DNA of 27,650 nt, from positions 1 to 27,650 of the forward strand of contig CALVMI010000002.1 of NCBI GenBank assembly GCA_944345045.1, written 5' to 3'. Source of the stretch: an uncultured Bacilli bacterium (GTDB lineage Bacteria; Bacillota_I; Bacilli_A; RF39; UBA660). The notes under the pieces are model-generated. The model was not told the origin of the DNA and ran no database searches. It saw only the letters and a program-made list of their open reading frames with translations. Below are positions 1 to 5,687 of the stretch, piece by piece (position 1 is the stretch's first letter; every line of letters starts with the position of its first letter). Position numbers and translations under genes: made by a program.

Positions 1-1262
1 AAGAAAATAATGTCGAAAGAGTAGAAGGAAGCCTTACCCAAACAGCAGAAGGATTCGTAAAAGAAGATCAAATAACAATAAATGGTACACCAGAAATCGT
101 ATATGGACCAGAAGTATTAACCGAATCAGAACAAATCATATTAGAACAAGCAGAATTTGATACAAGTACATTAGAAAAAACAACGTATTATTTAGTCTAT
201 AATTATAAAAACAATGGAGATCAAAATGTCCAACAAGGACAAACTTTTAGTGGGAAAGTCACCGTAAAACTAATTAGTGAATTAAATGGAAGTGAAGAAC
301 AAACGGCAGCTGATTATATTCTTTCATTAGTAGACACTAGTGACGAACTAGTAGATGATGAAACAGAAGATCACAATATAAGATACATCGGAGCCAATCC
401 AAACAATTATATATCTTTTAATAATGAATTATGGCGAATCATTGGTGTTATGAATAACATAGACGATGGCAGTGGAACCAAAGAAACAAGATTAAAAATA
501 ATTAGAAATGAACCTATAGGAAATTATAGTTGGGATAATAAGCCAAGTGGAACAGGATCATCAACTTCATCAAATGGTAGTAATGATTGGAGTGATTCAC
601 GACTCATGATGCTATTAAATCCAGGATATGAAACCCCAAATAGTCCAATTTATGAATATGAAGGAAGCCTATATTATAATGCCAAAAGTGGAACGTGTTA
701 TTCTGGGTATAGTGGAGCCACAGTATCTTGTGATTTTACCGATACAGGATTACAAAGTACAGAAGCAAAAGCCATGATCGAAGATGCTGTATGGAAGTTA
801 GGAGGATTATCTAGTTCTAGTAGTGATGCAAGTTATTATAGGAATGCAATTACAAGTACGTGGTATACATACGAAAGAAGAACAGAAGTATATGAAGGAA
901 GACCAACAGAATGGACAGGAAAGATAGGTTTAATGTATCCAAGTGATTATGGATATGCCACAAGTGGCGGAAGCACAACCAATCGAGAAACATGTCTAAA
1001 TACAATTTTATATAATTGGGATAGTCCAAGTGATTGTAAAAACAATGATTGGCTATATAATAGCAGTAATCATCAATGGACATTAACTTCTAGTTCCAGC
1101 AATTCGGACGGCGTGTTCAATGTGCTTAGTGTTGGGTACGTGTACGTCAGCTCTGCGGACCATCCCTATAATGCCGCTTCCCCCGCCTTATATCTAAACT
1201 CTAACGTAAAAATAAGTGGAGGAGAAGGAACGGAAAGTTCACCGTATCAATTGAGCCTGTAG
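1..1262 (+). CDS. Surface-type protein with DGR-like hypermutated C-terminus (5' partial)
   Basis: The reading frame is open from the window edge (first full codon at 3) to TAG at 1260-1262, giving 419 visible residues, so the true start lies upstream. Internal methionines such as the one at 450 are not the start, because homology to the paralogue at 9636-10844 begins before them (the shared DHNIRYIGANPNNY block is encoded from about 370). Shared blocks include LWRIIGV, LKIIRNEP, a W/Y-rich core (TGKIGLMYPSDYGYATSGG) and a Cys pair, ETCLN and DCKNND. This arrangement resembles the C-type-lectin-like or formylglycine-enzyme-like domains commonly used as DGR targets; the fold is inferred. Residues 364-392 of the visible frame form a variable segment, followed by the constant ASPALYLNSNVKISGGEGT. 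Codons are A-ending and purine-rich, unlike the T-rich housekeeping neighbours. Probably exported and membrane-anchored, like its paralogue. The ligand is unknown. Confidence 0.85.
   Translation, partial: ENNVERVEGSLTQTAEGFVKEDQITINGTPEIVYGPEVLTESEQIILEQAEFDTSTLEKTTYYLVYNYKNNGDQNVQQGQTFSGKVTVKLISELNGSEEQTAADYILSLVDTSDELVDDETEDHNIRYIGANPNNYISFNNELWRIIGVMNNIDDGSGTKETRLKIIRNEPIGNYSWDNKPSGTGSSTSSNGSNDWSDSRLMMLLNPGYETPNSPIYEYEGSLYYNAKSGTCYSGYSGATVSCDFTDTGLQSTEAKAMIEDAVWKLGGLSSSSSDASYYRNAITSTWYTYERRTEVYEGRPTEWTGKIGLMYPSDYGYATSGGSTTNRETCLNTILYNWDSPSDCKNNDWLYNSSNHQWTLTSSSSNSDGVFNVLSVGYVYVSSADHPYNAASPALYLNSNVKISGGEGTESSPYQLSL
1092..1178 (+). other. DGR-like variable region (VR) of the first target gene
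   Basis: Twenty-nine codons align without gaps to 10674-10760. Eighteen differ and all 18 change the amino acid. Twenty-three of the 25 base differences are in codon positions 1 or 2, for example AAT/CGT at 1119, CTT/GAT at 1125 and TAC/CGC at 1137. The 11 invariant codons (TCC, TCG, GTG, TTC, GTG, AGT, GTT, GGG, GTG, GCG, GCC) hold a single adenine. Seventeen of the 25 differing sites have an A in one of the copies. By my hand count, GC from 1092 to 1187 is 54 of 96, far above the surrounding gene. This is the pattern expected when AAY codons of a template repeat are adenine-mutagenised. The mechanism is inferred. Confidence 0.8.
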
Positions 1263-1270
1263 GAAACCTA

Positions 1271-1360
1271 AGATGGGGCCCAGCCGCGAGGAGATGCGGC
1301 AGGGGTGCGCCTCCGGTTATCCACATCAGACTTTGTTAACTTGCATGGCCAATTCCGGTT
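1271..1360 (+). other. GC-rich structured non-coding island after the first target gene
   Basis: I count 53 G/C in 90 bases, and 35 in the first 50, within a genome of about 30% GC. The paralogue at 10844 diverges from this gene just before the island starts and lacks it. A hairpin is visible: CCC-A-GCCGC (1279-1287) pairs with GCGGC-A-GGG (1296-1304) around the loop GAGGAGAT. CCGGTT occurs at 1313-1318 and again at 1355-1360, and TTGCATGGCCAA at 1341-1352 contains the palindrome TGGCCA. A GTG-started frame runs through it from 1305 but has no ribosome site or recognisable protein. A structured RNA ending at the terminator at 1363-1388, or a cis-acting element of the retroelement, are both possible. 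I do not recognise a known RNA family. Confidence 0.45.
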
Positions 1361-1362
1361 TG

Positions 1363-1388
1363 AAAGACTTTTAAAGAGTCTTTTTTTG
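1363..1388 (+). terminator. Rho-independent terminator
   Basis: AAAGACT (1363-1369) pairs with AGTCTTT (1377-1383) around a 7-base loop and runs into a T tract to 1387. It ends transcription of the surface gene and/or the GC-rich island before the ygjP-type gene. Confidence 0.75.
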
Positions 1389-1397
1389 TGTTATCAT
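1369..1397 (+). promoter_or_regulatory. Candidate extended -10 promoter for the 1419-5626 operon
   Basis: TATCAT at 1392-1397 is preceded by TGT (extended -10). The best -35, 17 bases upstream, is the weak TTTTAA at 1369-1374, which overlaps the terminator. The predicted transcript starts near 1404, just at the AGGGTGG ribosome site (1404-1410). Confidence 0.4.
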
Positions 1398-1418
1398 GTA
1401 TTTAGGGTGGTTGTTTTC

Positions 1419-2054
1419 ATGCAAGTAGTTTTAGATAATAAACTTTTTGAAGTTGAAATTATAAGAAAACCTAATAAAAATATATATATGCGTTTTAAAA
1501 ATCAAAATACCATTATGGTGAGTTGTAATCGTTTGGTAAGTGAAAAAGAAATTGAAAAGCTTTTAATAAAAAATAAAGAGTCTTTGCTTAAAATGTATGA
1601 GAAAAAAGCAAAAGAAGAAATGAATGATGCTTTTTTTTGGTATTTAGGAAAAGCTTATACAAGAGTTTTTGATGGGATAAGTAAGGAAGTTTTTTTTGAA
1701 CAAGATTGTGTGATTGCTAAAGATGAAAAAACTTTAGAAAAGTTTTATATTAAAGAATGTGTGAGAGTTTTTGAAAGTGAAGTAAATAGAATTGTTCCTT
1801 ATTTTAAAAATATTCCTAGATTTTCTTTAAAAATACGGAAAATGAAAACTAGATGGGGTGTAAATAATATTACGAAAAGAACGATTACTTTAAATAGTGA
1901 ATTGTTAAAAAAAGATTTAGATTTACTTGATTATGTAATTATTCATGAGTTGTGTCATTTTTATGAGGCAAATCATAGTTCAAGATTTTGGGCACATGTT
2001 CAAGAGTTTTATCCTAAATATAAAGAAGCAAGAAGGAGGCTTAGAAGTGTATGA
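1419..2054 (+). CDS. YgjP-family (SprT/WLM-like) metallohydrolase, 211 aa
   Basis: The second half has the hallmark of the YgjP/DUF45 group: KTRWG, then TLNSELLKKDLDLLDYVIIH, with the zinc-binding HELCH followed by NHSSRFW. The two His of HELCH and the His of NHS would bind the metal and the Glu would be catalytic. The family has been annotated as a metallopeptidase, and E. coli YgjP as a UTP pyrophosphatase, so the substrate here is open. I chose ATG 1419 because AGGGTGG lies 8 bases upstream and homology starts there; an in-frame GTG at 1305 would put the start inside the GC-rich island. It ends with TGA overlapping the next gene's ATG by 4 bases, so it is the first gene of a translationally coupled operon. 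Cytoplasmic; no signal peptide. Confidence 0.85.
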   Translation: MQVVLDNKLFEVEIIRKPNKNIYMRFKNQNTIMVSCNRLVSEKEIEKLLIKNKESLLKMYEKKAKEEMNDAFFWYLGKAYTRVFDGISKEVFFEQDCVIAKDEKTLEKFYIKECVRVFESEVNRIVPYFKNIPRFSLKIRKMKTRWGVNNITKRTITLNSELLKKDLDLLDYVIIHELCHFYEANHSSRFWAHVQEFYPKYKEARRRLRSV

Positions 2055-2785
2055 AAATTGAGTCTTTAAAAAATGATCGAGTGAAAAAATGGGTTCGTTT
2101 AAAAGATAAAAAAGAAAGAGATAAAACAGGAACTTTTTTAGTTGAGGGAGATCATTTGGTTACGGAGGCTAAGAAAAAGGGCGTTGTTTTAGAAATTATT
2201 ACTACGGAAGATATTAAAGAGGCTAGAATTCCTACTTTTCAAGTTACGAAAGAAATTATGAAAAAAATTACGGAACAGGTGACACCTTCTAACATTATTG
2301 CGGTTTGTAAAAAAACAGAAGAGACTTTTATGCCTGGACCTTTACTTGTTTTAGATGATATTCAAGATCCTGGAAATTTAGGAACTATTATTCGTAGTGC
2401 CGTTGCTTTTGGTTTTGAAGAAATTATTTTAAGCGAGAAAACGGTTGATGTGTACAATCCAAAAGTCATAAGAAGTACAGAAGGAATGCTTTTTCATGTG
2501 AAGATTTTTAGAGAAAATTTGCCAGAGTTTTTAGAGAAAATTCATGATGAATATTTGATTTTTGGAACGGATGTTCAAGATGGAGTATTAGTAGAAGATT
2601 CGATTATTCCTACTCAATTTGCCCTTATTATTGGTAGTGAAGGACAAGGGATTAGCAAAGAGGTAAGAAAATATTGTGATAAGTTTTTTTATATTCCAAT
2701 GAAAGATGTTTGTGAAAGTTTAAATGCAGGTGTGAGTGCTTCTATTTTAATGTATGAAATAAGTAAAGGGAAAAAATATGAGTAA
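2051..2785 (+). CDS. TrmH/SpoU-family RNA 2'-O-methyltransferase, 244 aa
   Basis: Typical SpoU methyltransferase using S-adenosylmethionine with a trefoil-knot fold. The N-terminal substrate-binding domain (about 1-90) starts with LKNDRVKKW and GTFLVEGDHLV. The catalytic domain has all three motifs: DDIQDPGNLGTIIRSA with the catalytic Arg, LIIGSEGQGIS, and the C-terminal ESLNAGVSASILMYE. These bind the cofactor and form the knot. Closest in layout to B. subtilis YsgA-type proteins; whether it acts on 23S rRNA or tRNA cannot be read from the sequence. The start has AAGGAGG at 2033-2039 and the gene overlaps its upstream neighbour by 4 bases. Its 3' end overlaps rimM by 8 bases, which ties it to ribosome and tRNA maturation genes. 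Confidence 0.9.
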   Translation: MKIESLKNDRVKKWVRLKDKKERDKTGTFLVEGDHLVTEAKKKGVVLEIITTEDIKEARIPTFQVTKEIMKKITEQVTPSNIIAVCKKTEETFMPGPLLVLDDIQDPGNLGTIIRSAVAFGFEEIILSEKTVDVYNPKVIRSTEGMLFHVKIFRENLPEFLEKIHDEYLIFGTDVQDGVLVEDSIIPTQFALIIGSEGQGISKEVRKYCDKFFYIPMKDVCESLNAGVSASILMYEISKGKKYE

Positions 2786-3263
2786 GATTTATTTTGGTTA
2801 TACAACACAAAGTCATGGTTTAAAAGGTGAACTTAAGTGTTATACAGATTTTGAAAGAAAAGATATTGTTTTACAAAAAAATTATCCGGTATATATCGAG
2901 GGGAAACGTCATGTGATTAGTAGTGTTCGACCTCATAAAAATTATTATTTGCTTACTTTTGATCATTTAGAAGATATTAATTTAGTTGAAAATTTTCGTC
3001 ATCAAGACATATATATTAAAAGAGAGGAACTTCCTTTAAAAGAAGGAGAATTTCTATATAGTGATTTGATTGGTTTTTCCCTATTAGATCAAACAGAAAT
3101 ACTTGGAAAAATAGAAAATGTTCGTTATAATAAAGGAGGAATTTTGTTAGAAGTTTTGGGTTCAAAAAGATTTTTCGTTCCTTTTAATGACGCATATATA
3201 AAAAAAGTTTCTTTGAAAGAAAAGATAATTGAAGGCCAAAATATTAAAGGATTGATTTTATGA
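2778..3263 (+). CDS. rimM: 16S rRNA processing/30S maturation factor RimM, 161 aa
   Basis: RimM binds ribosomal protein uS19 and helps the head of the 30S subunit assemble. The N-terminal beta-barrel begins with IYFGYTTQSHGLKGELK, the family's G-x-HGLxGE signature. The C-terminal PRC-barrel-like part has EFLYSDLIGFSLLD, the usual YxxDLIG motif, followed by GKIENVRYNKGG and FVPFNDAYIKKV. Length is normal. It overlaps the methyltransferase upstream by 8 bases and trmD downstream by 4 bases (ATGA at 3260). The rimM-trmD pair is conserved widely, but the usual partners rpsP and rplS are absent here. Confidence 0.95.
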   Translation: MSKIYFGYTTQSHGLKGELKCYTDFERKDIVLQKNYPVYIEGKRHVISSVRPHKNYYLLTFDHLEDINLVENFRHQDIYIKREELPLKEGEFLYSDLIGFSLLDQTEILGKIENVRYNKGGILLEVLGSKRFFVPFNDAYIKKVSLKEKIIEGQNIKGLIL

Positions 3264-3925
3264 AGTTAGATATACTTACTCTTTTTCCTAAAATGTTTGA
3301 GGGTATTTTACATGAGTCTATTATAAAAAGAGCTATCGAAAAAAATGCGGTGGAAATTCGCATTATTGATTTTCGGGAGTTTTCTAAGTTAAATAATCAT
3401 CAAGTTGATGATACTCCTTACGGTGGTGGCTCTGGCATGGTTCTTCGGTGTGAACCGCTTGTTGAAGCTATTGAAGCGGTGAAAGATGAAAATAGTAAAG
3501 TCTTGCTTATGTGTCCACAAGGCAAGCCTTATAAAGAAGCAGATGCTATTCGATTAAGTAAAGAAAAACACCTTGTTATTGTATGTGGTCATTATGAAGG
3601 ATATGACGAGCGAATAAGAAATTTTGTGGATGAAGAAATTAGTATAGGAGACTATGTTTTGACTGGTGGCGAGATACCAGCAATGGCCGTGATGGATTCT
3701 ATTATTCGTTTGCTTCCAGGAGTAATCAAAGAAGATTCTTTTAAGGAAGACTCTTTTACGAATGGCTTATTGGATTATCCTACTTATACAAAGCCCGCTG
3801 ATTTTCGCGGCTTAAAAGTTCCTGATGTTTTGTTATCGGGCAATCATCAAGAAATTAGAAAATGGCGAGAAGAACAGGCTTTAGAAAACACCAAGAAAAG
3901 ACGAAAAGATTTGTTAGAAAAATAA
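3260..3925 (+). CDS. trmD: tRNA (guanine-37-N1)-methyltransferase TrmD, 221 aa
   Basis: TrmD methylates N1 of G37 next to the anticodon and so prevents +1 frameshifting. It is a homodimeric knotted SAM enzyme, and all signature motifs are present: LDILTLFPKMFEG at the N-terminus, VDDTPYGGGSGMVL, CGHYEGYDERI and EISIGDYVLTGGE, then LLDYPTYTKP and VLLSGNHQEIRKWR. At 221 residues it is at the short end of the family, ending with a basic tail (KKRRKDLLEK). Start ATG overlaps the rimM stop (ATGA). It is followed after 10 bases by a small orphan gene rather than rplS. Confidence 0.96.
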   Translation: MKLDILTLFPKMFEGILHESIIKRAIEKNAVEIRIIDFREFSKLNNHQVDDTPYGGGSGMVLRCEPLVEAIEAVKDENSKVLLMCPQGKPYKEADAIRLSKEKHLVIVCGHYEGYDERIRNFVDEEISIGDYVLTGGEIPAMAVMDSIIRLLPGVIKEDSFKEDSFTNGLLDYPTYTKPADFRGLKVPDVLLSGNHQEIRKWREEQALENTKKRRKDLLEK

Positions 3926-3935
3926 GGTGATAAAT

Positions 3936-4400
3936 ATGGTATATCAAGTAAAAAAAGATCGTCGGAAGAAAAAAATGGGACGCAAGAAGCTGACGGTTGA
4001 TGGATTAAAAATGAATCCTAAGTTTTCTCATCACCAAAATTTGATTGAAGTAAAAGAAATTATTGTTATAGAATCTTCATTAAAAGAACAAGTTTTGAAA
4101 AGACAATTTCAAGTGGCTTTTCGAAGACTTTTTAAAATGGTTGCGAATACATTATCCTCTGATGAGGCAACAGAGGGAGATATTAAACTTGCTTTAGATG
4201 AAATTTTAAAAGTAAAGAAAGTTTTGCAAAGTAAATATAAACATCAGATTAGTAATGAAGAATATCGAATTATGTGGAATAAGGTTTATTTACTTCAAAA
4301 AAAGGCTAGTGAACGTTTGGTTTGGTTAGAGGAATTGAAAAAAAATTATACCATGTATTATCAAGAGGAGTTAGAAGAAAAAAAGGGAAGAGGAAGATAA
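3936..4400 (+). CDS. Uncharacterised basic helical protein, 154 aa
   Basis: I do not recognise this family. A GTG at 3927 is in frame, but ATG 3936 is preferred because AAGGTG (3924-3929) sits 6 bases before it. The N-terminus is very basic (KKDRRKKKMGRKK, then KMNPKFSHHQN), compatible with RNA or ribosome contact. The remainder is predominantly predicted helix with many Lys and Glu, including ATEGDIKLALDEILKVKKVL and LQKKASERLVWLEELKK. There is no signal peptide, membrane segment or cysteine cluster. It lies 10 bases after trmD and its stop abuts the ATG of the HAD gene, so it is co-transcribed with tRNA and rRNA maturation genes. The function is open; RNA association is inference from charge and context only. 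Confidence 0.7.
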   Translation: MVYQVKKDRRKKKMGRKKLTVDGLKMNPKFSHHQNLIEVKEIIVIESSLKEQVLKRQFQVAFRRLFKMVANTLSSDEATEGDIKLALDEILKVKKVLQSKYKHQISNEEYRIMWNKVYLLQKKASERLVWLEELKKNYTMYYQEELEEKKGRGR

Positions 4401-4967
4401 ATGCAAGTTTTCGATTTTGACAATACCATTTATAGGGGCGAGAGTACTTTTGATTTTGCAGTCTATGTTATTTTAAGAAGAAAAAAGTTAATTACTAAGC
4501 TTCCAGGAATTGTAAAAATCTTATGGAAATATAAAAAGTGTAAATTGAGTGTGCAGGAATTTCAAAGGGAGTTAGAAAAATATACAGAAGATTTTTTGGA
4601 AAACAGTGATTTTATAAAAGAATGTGTAACAGCTTTTTGGCAGAAAAATTTGAAAAAATTAGATTTAGAAATGATTAAAAAAATTAAAAAAGAAGATGCT
4701 ATTGTAACGTGTAGTCCATCTTTTTTACTCGATGAAATTAAAGATAAACTTGTTGCCAAAAAGATGATCACTTCGGAAATTGATTTAGAAACGGGAAAAA
4801 TTCATTGTTTAAATTTTGGAAAAAATAAAGTACAAAATTTTCGAAAAAAATATCCGAAGTTAAAAATAGAAATGGTTTATACAGATTCGTATAATGATCA
4901 AGCTTTAATTGATATTGCAAAGCATGCCACTTTAGTAAAAAAAGGAAAATGCATTCAAATAAAATAG
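4401..4967 (+). CDS. HAD-superfamily (IB-type) phosphatase, 188 aa
   Basis: A haloacid-dehalogenase fold hydrolase. Motif I is at the very N-terminus (VFDFDNTIY, with the nucleophile and acid/base Asp pair). Motif II is the Ser of IVTCSPSFLLDEI, and a C-terminal acidic site appears in MVYTDSYNDQALID, in place of the usual GDSxxD. A helical cap of about 70 residues lies between motifs I and II, as in HAD-IB proteins related to phosphoserine phosphatase. The conserved Gly of motif IV is replaced by Thr, which is unusual but seen in divergent members. The substrate is unknown. ATG immediately follows the previous stop, with an AGAGGAAG ribosome site inside the upstream gene. Cytoplasmic. Confidence 0.85.
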   Translation: MQVFDFDNTIYRGESTFDFAVYVILRRKKLITKLPGIVKILWKYKKCKLSVQEFQRELEKYTEDFLENSDFIKECVTAFWQKNLKKLDLEMIKKIKKEDAIVTCSPSFLLDEIKDKLVAKKMITSEIDLETGKIHCLNFGKNKVQNFRKKYPKLKIEMVYTDSYNDQALIDIAKHATLVKKGKCIQIK

Positions 4968-4978
4968 AGGTGAAGAGC

Positions 4979-5626
4979 ATGGCTAGTAAAATTTTTCCTA
5001 ATCAAGAAGGACTTGATAATTTTTTGAAATCAAAATCGCTTCATAAAATTAGTGAAGGATCAGAAGCAAAATGTTATTTATCTTATGTTGATGGTTTAGC
5101 ATATAAAAGAATAAGCAAGGGAAGAACAGGAGACTTTATAACTAAAGATCAAATTGATTTACCTTCTTTTGCGTTTCCCCAAGATTTATTTATTGTTGAT
5201 GAAAAGGTTTATGGGTATCGAAGTGAATATATTGATCCAAATTTGTTTTTGATAGATGCTTATAACCCACTTTCAATAGTAAAGTTTAAAAAATTGAATT
5301 TACAAAATTTAAAAAGAGCGTTAGAGATTTTTGCTAAAGATACAGATCGTTTATCAAAAGAACATATTCAAATATATGATATGGCTTTTAATTTAGCTTT
5401 TACAGGAACACGATTAGTTGCTTTTGATACTTTAGATTATTTTAGAACTGAAAAAGATGTAACTGAAATGAATCGTTCTTCCATTGATTATGCGATTAAA
5501 ACTCTTTTTAATTTGTGGTTACAAATTGATCCATTTACTTCTTTAAATCAACTTCCTTTGGAAGAATATTTAAAAGAAATTGAAGGAATACAAAGAAGAT
5601 TAATTAAAAGTGATGAAAATTATTAG
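4979..5626 (+). CDS. Divergent kinase-fold protein, 215 aa
   Basis: No clear family name. ATG 4979 is chosen over an in-frame upstream ATG at 4949 because AGAGGTG (4966-4972) lies just before it. The layout resembles small kinase/aminoglycoside-phosphotransferase-like folds: a nucleotide-loop-like ISEGSEAKCYL, a candidate ATP Lys in AYKRISKG, a hinge-like YGYRSEYIDPNLFLID, a catalytic-loop-like IYDMAFNLAF, and LVAFDTLDYF where a DFD/DFG metal motif would be. The HxD motif is not intact (QIYDMAFN), so it may bind nucleotide without classical activity. It ends the trmD operon, 11 bases after the HAD gene. Kinase ancestry is inference from motif order only. Confidence 0.65.
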   Translation: MASKIFPNQEGLDNFLKSKSLHKISEGSEAKCYLSYVDGLAYKRISKGRTGDFITKDQIDLPSFAFPQDLFIVDEKVYGYRSEYIDPNLFLIDAYNPLSIVKFKKLNLQNLKRALEIFAKDTDRLSKEHIQIYDMAFNLAFTGTRLVAFDTLDYFRTEKDVTEMNRSSIDYAIKTLFNLWLQIDPFTSLNQLPLEEYLKEIEGIQRRLIKSDENY

Positions 5627-5651
5627 AAACACTAGTAAAAGTGCTTTTTTT
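5627..5651 (+). terminator. Weak candidate terminator after the trmD operon
   Basis: CACT (5630-5633) pairs with AGTG (5640-5643), with A-T pairs beyond a mismatch, followed by a T run from 5645. The stem is short. Confidence 0.35.
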
Positions 5652-5678
5652 GTTTTTTGAGAGAAACTGTAGTATACT
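5650..5678 (+). promoter_or_regulatory. Promoter of priA
   Basis: TTGTTT (5650-5655), 17-base spacer, TATACT (5673-5678). Transcription would begin near 5685, at or just before the first start codon, so the priA mRNA would be leaderless or nearly so. Confidence 0.55.
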
Positions 5679-5687
5679 TATGCTGTG

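Noticed and set aside
850..1083. Minus-strand reading frames in both surface genes (850-1083 and 10342-10605) with similar hydrophobic translations
   Set aside because: They resemble each other only because the + strand genes are homologous. They lack ribosome sites and mirror the Tyr/Trp/Asp-rich coding strand.
450..1262. ATG at 450 as the start of the first surface gene
   Set aside because: The frame is open to the window edge and homology to the paralogue begins well upstream of 450; the real start is outside the window.
1271..1360. GC-rich island as a tRNA or as the DGR template repeat
   Set aside because: No cloverleaf or CCA end, and no similarity to the VR sequences, so it is neither as far as I can read.
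1305..1418. GTG start at 1305 extending the YgjP-type protein through the GC-rich island
   Set aside because: It crosses a terminator, has no ribosome site and adds unrelated sequence; ATG 1419 has a well-placed AGGGTGG.
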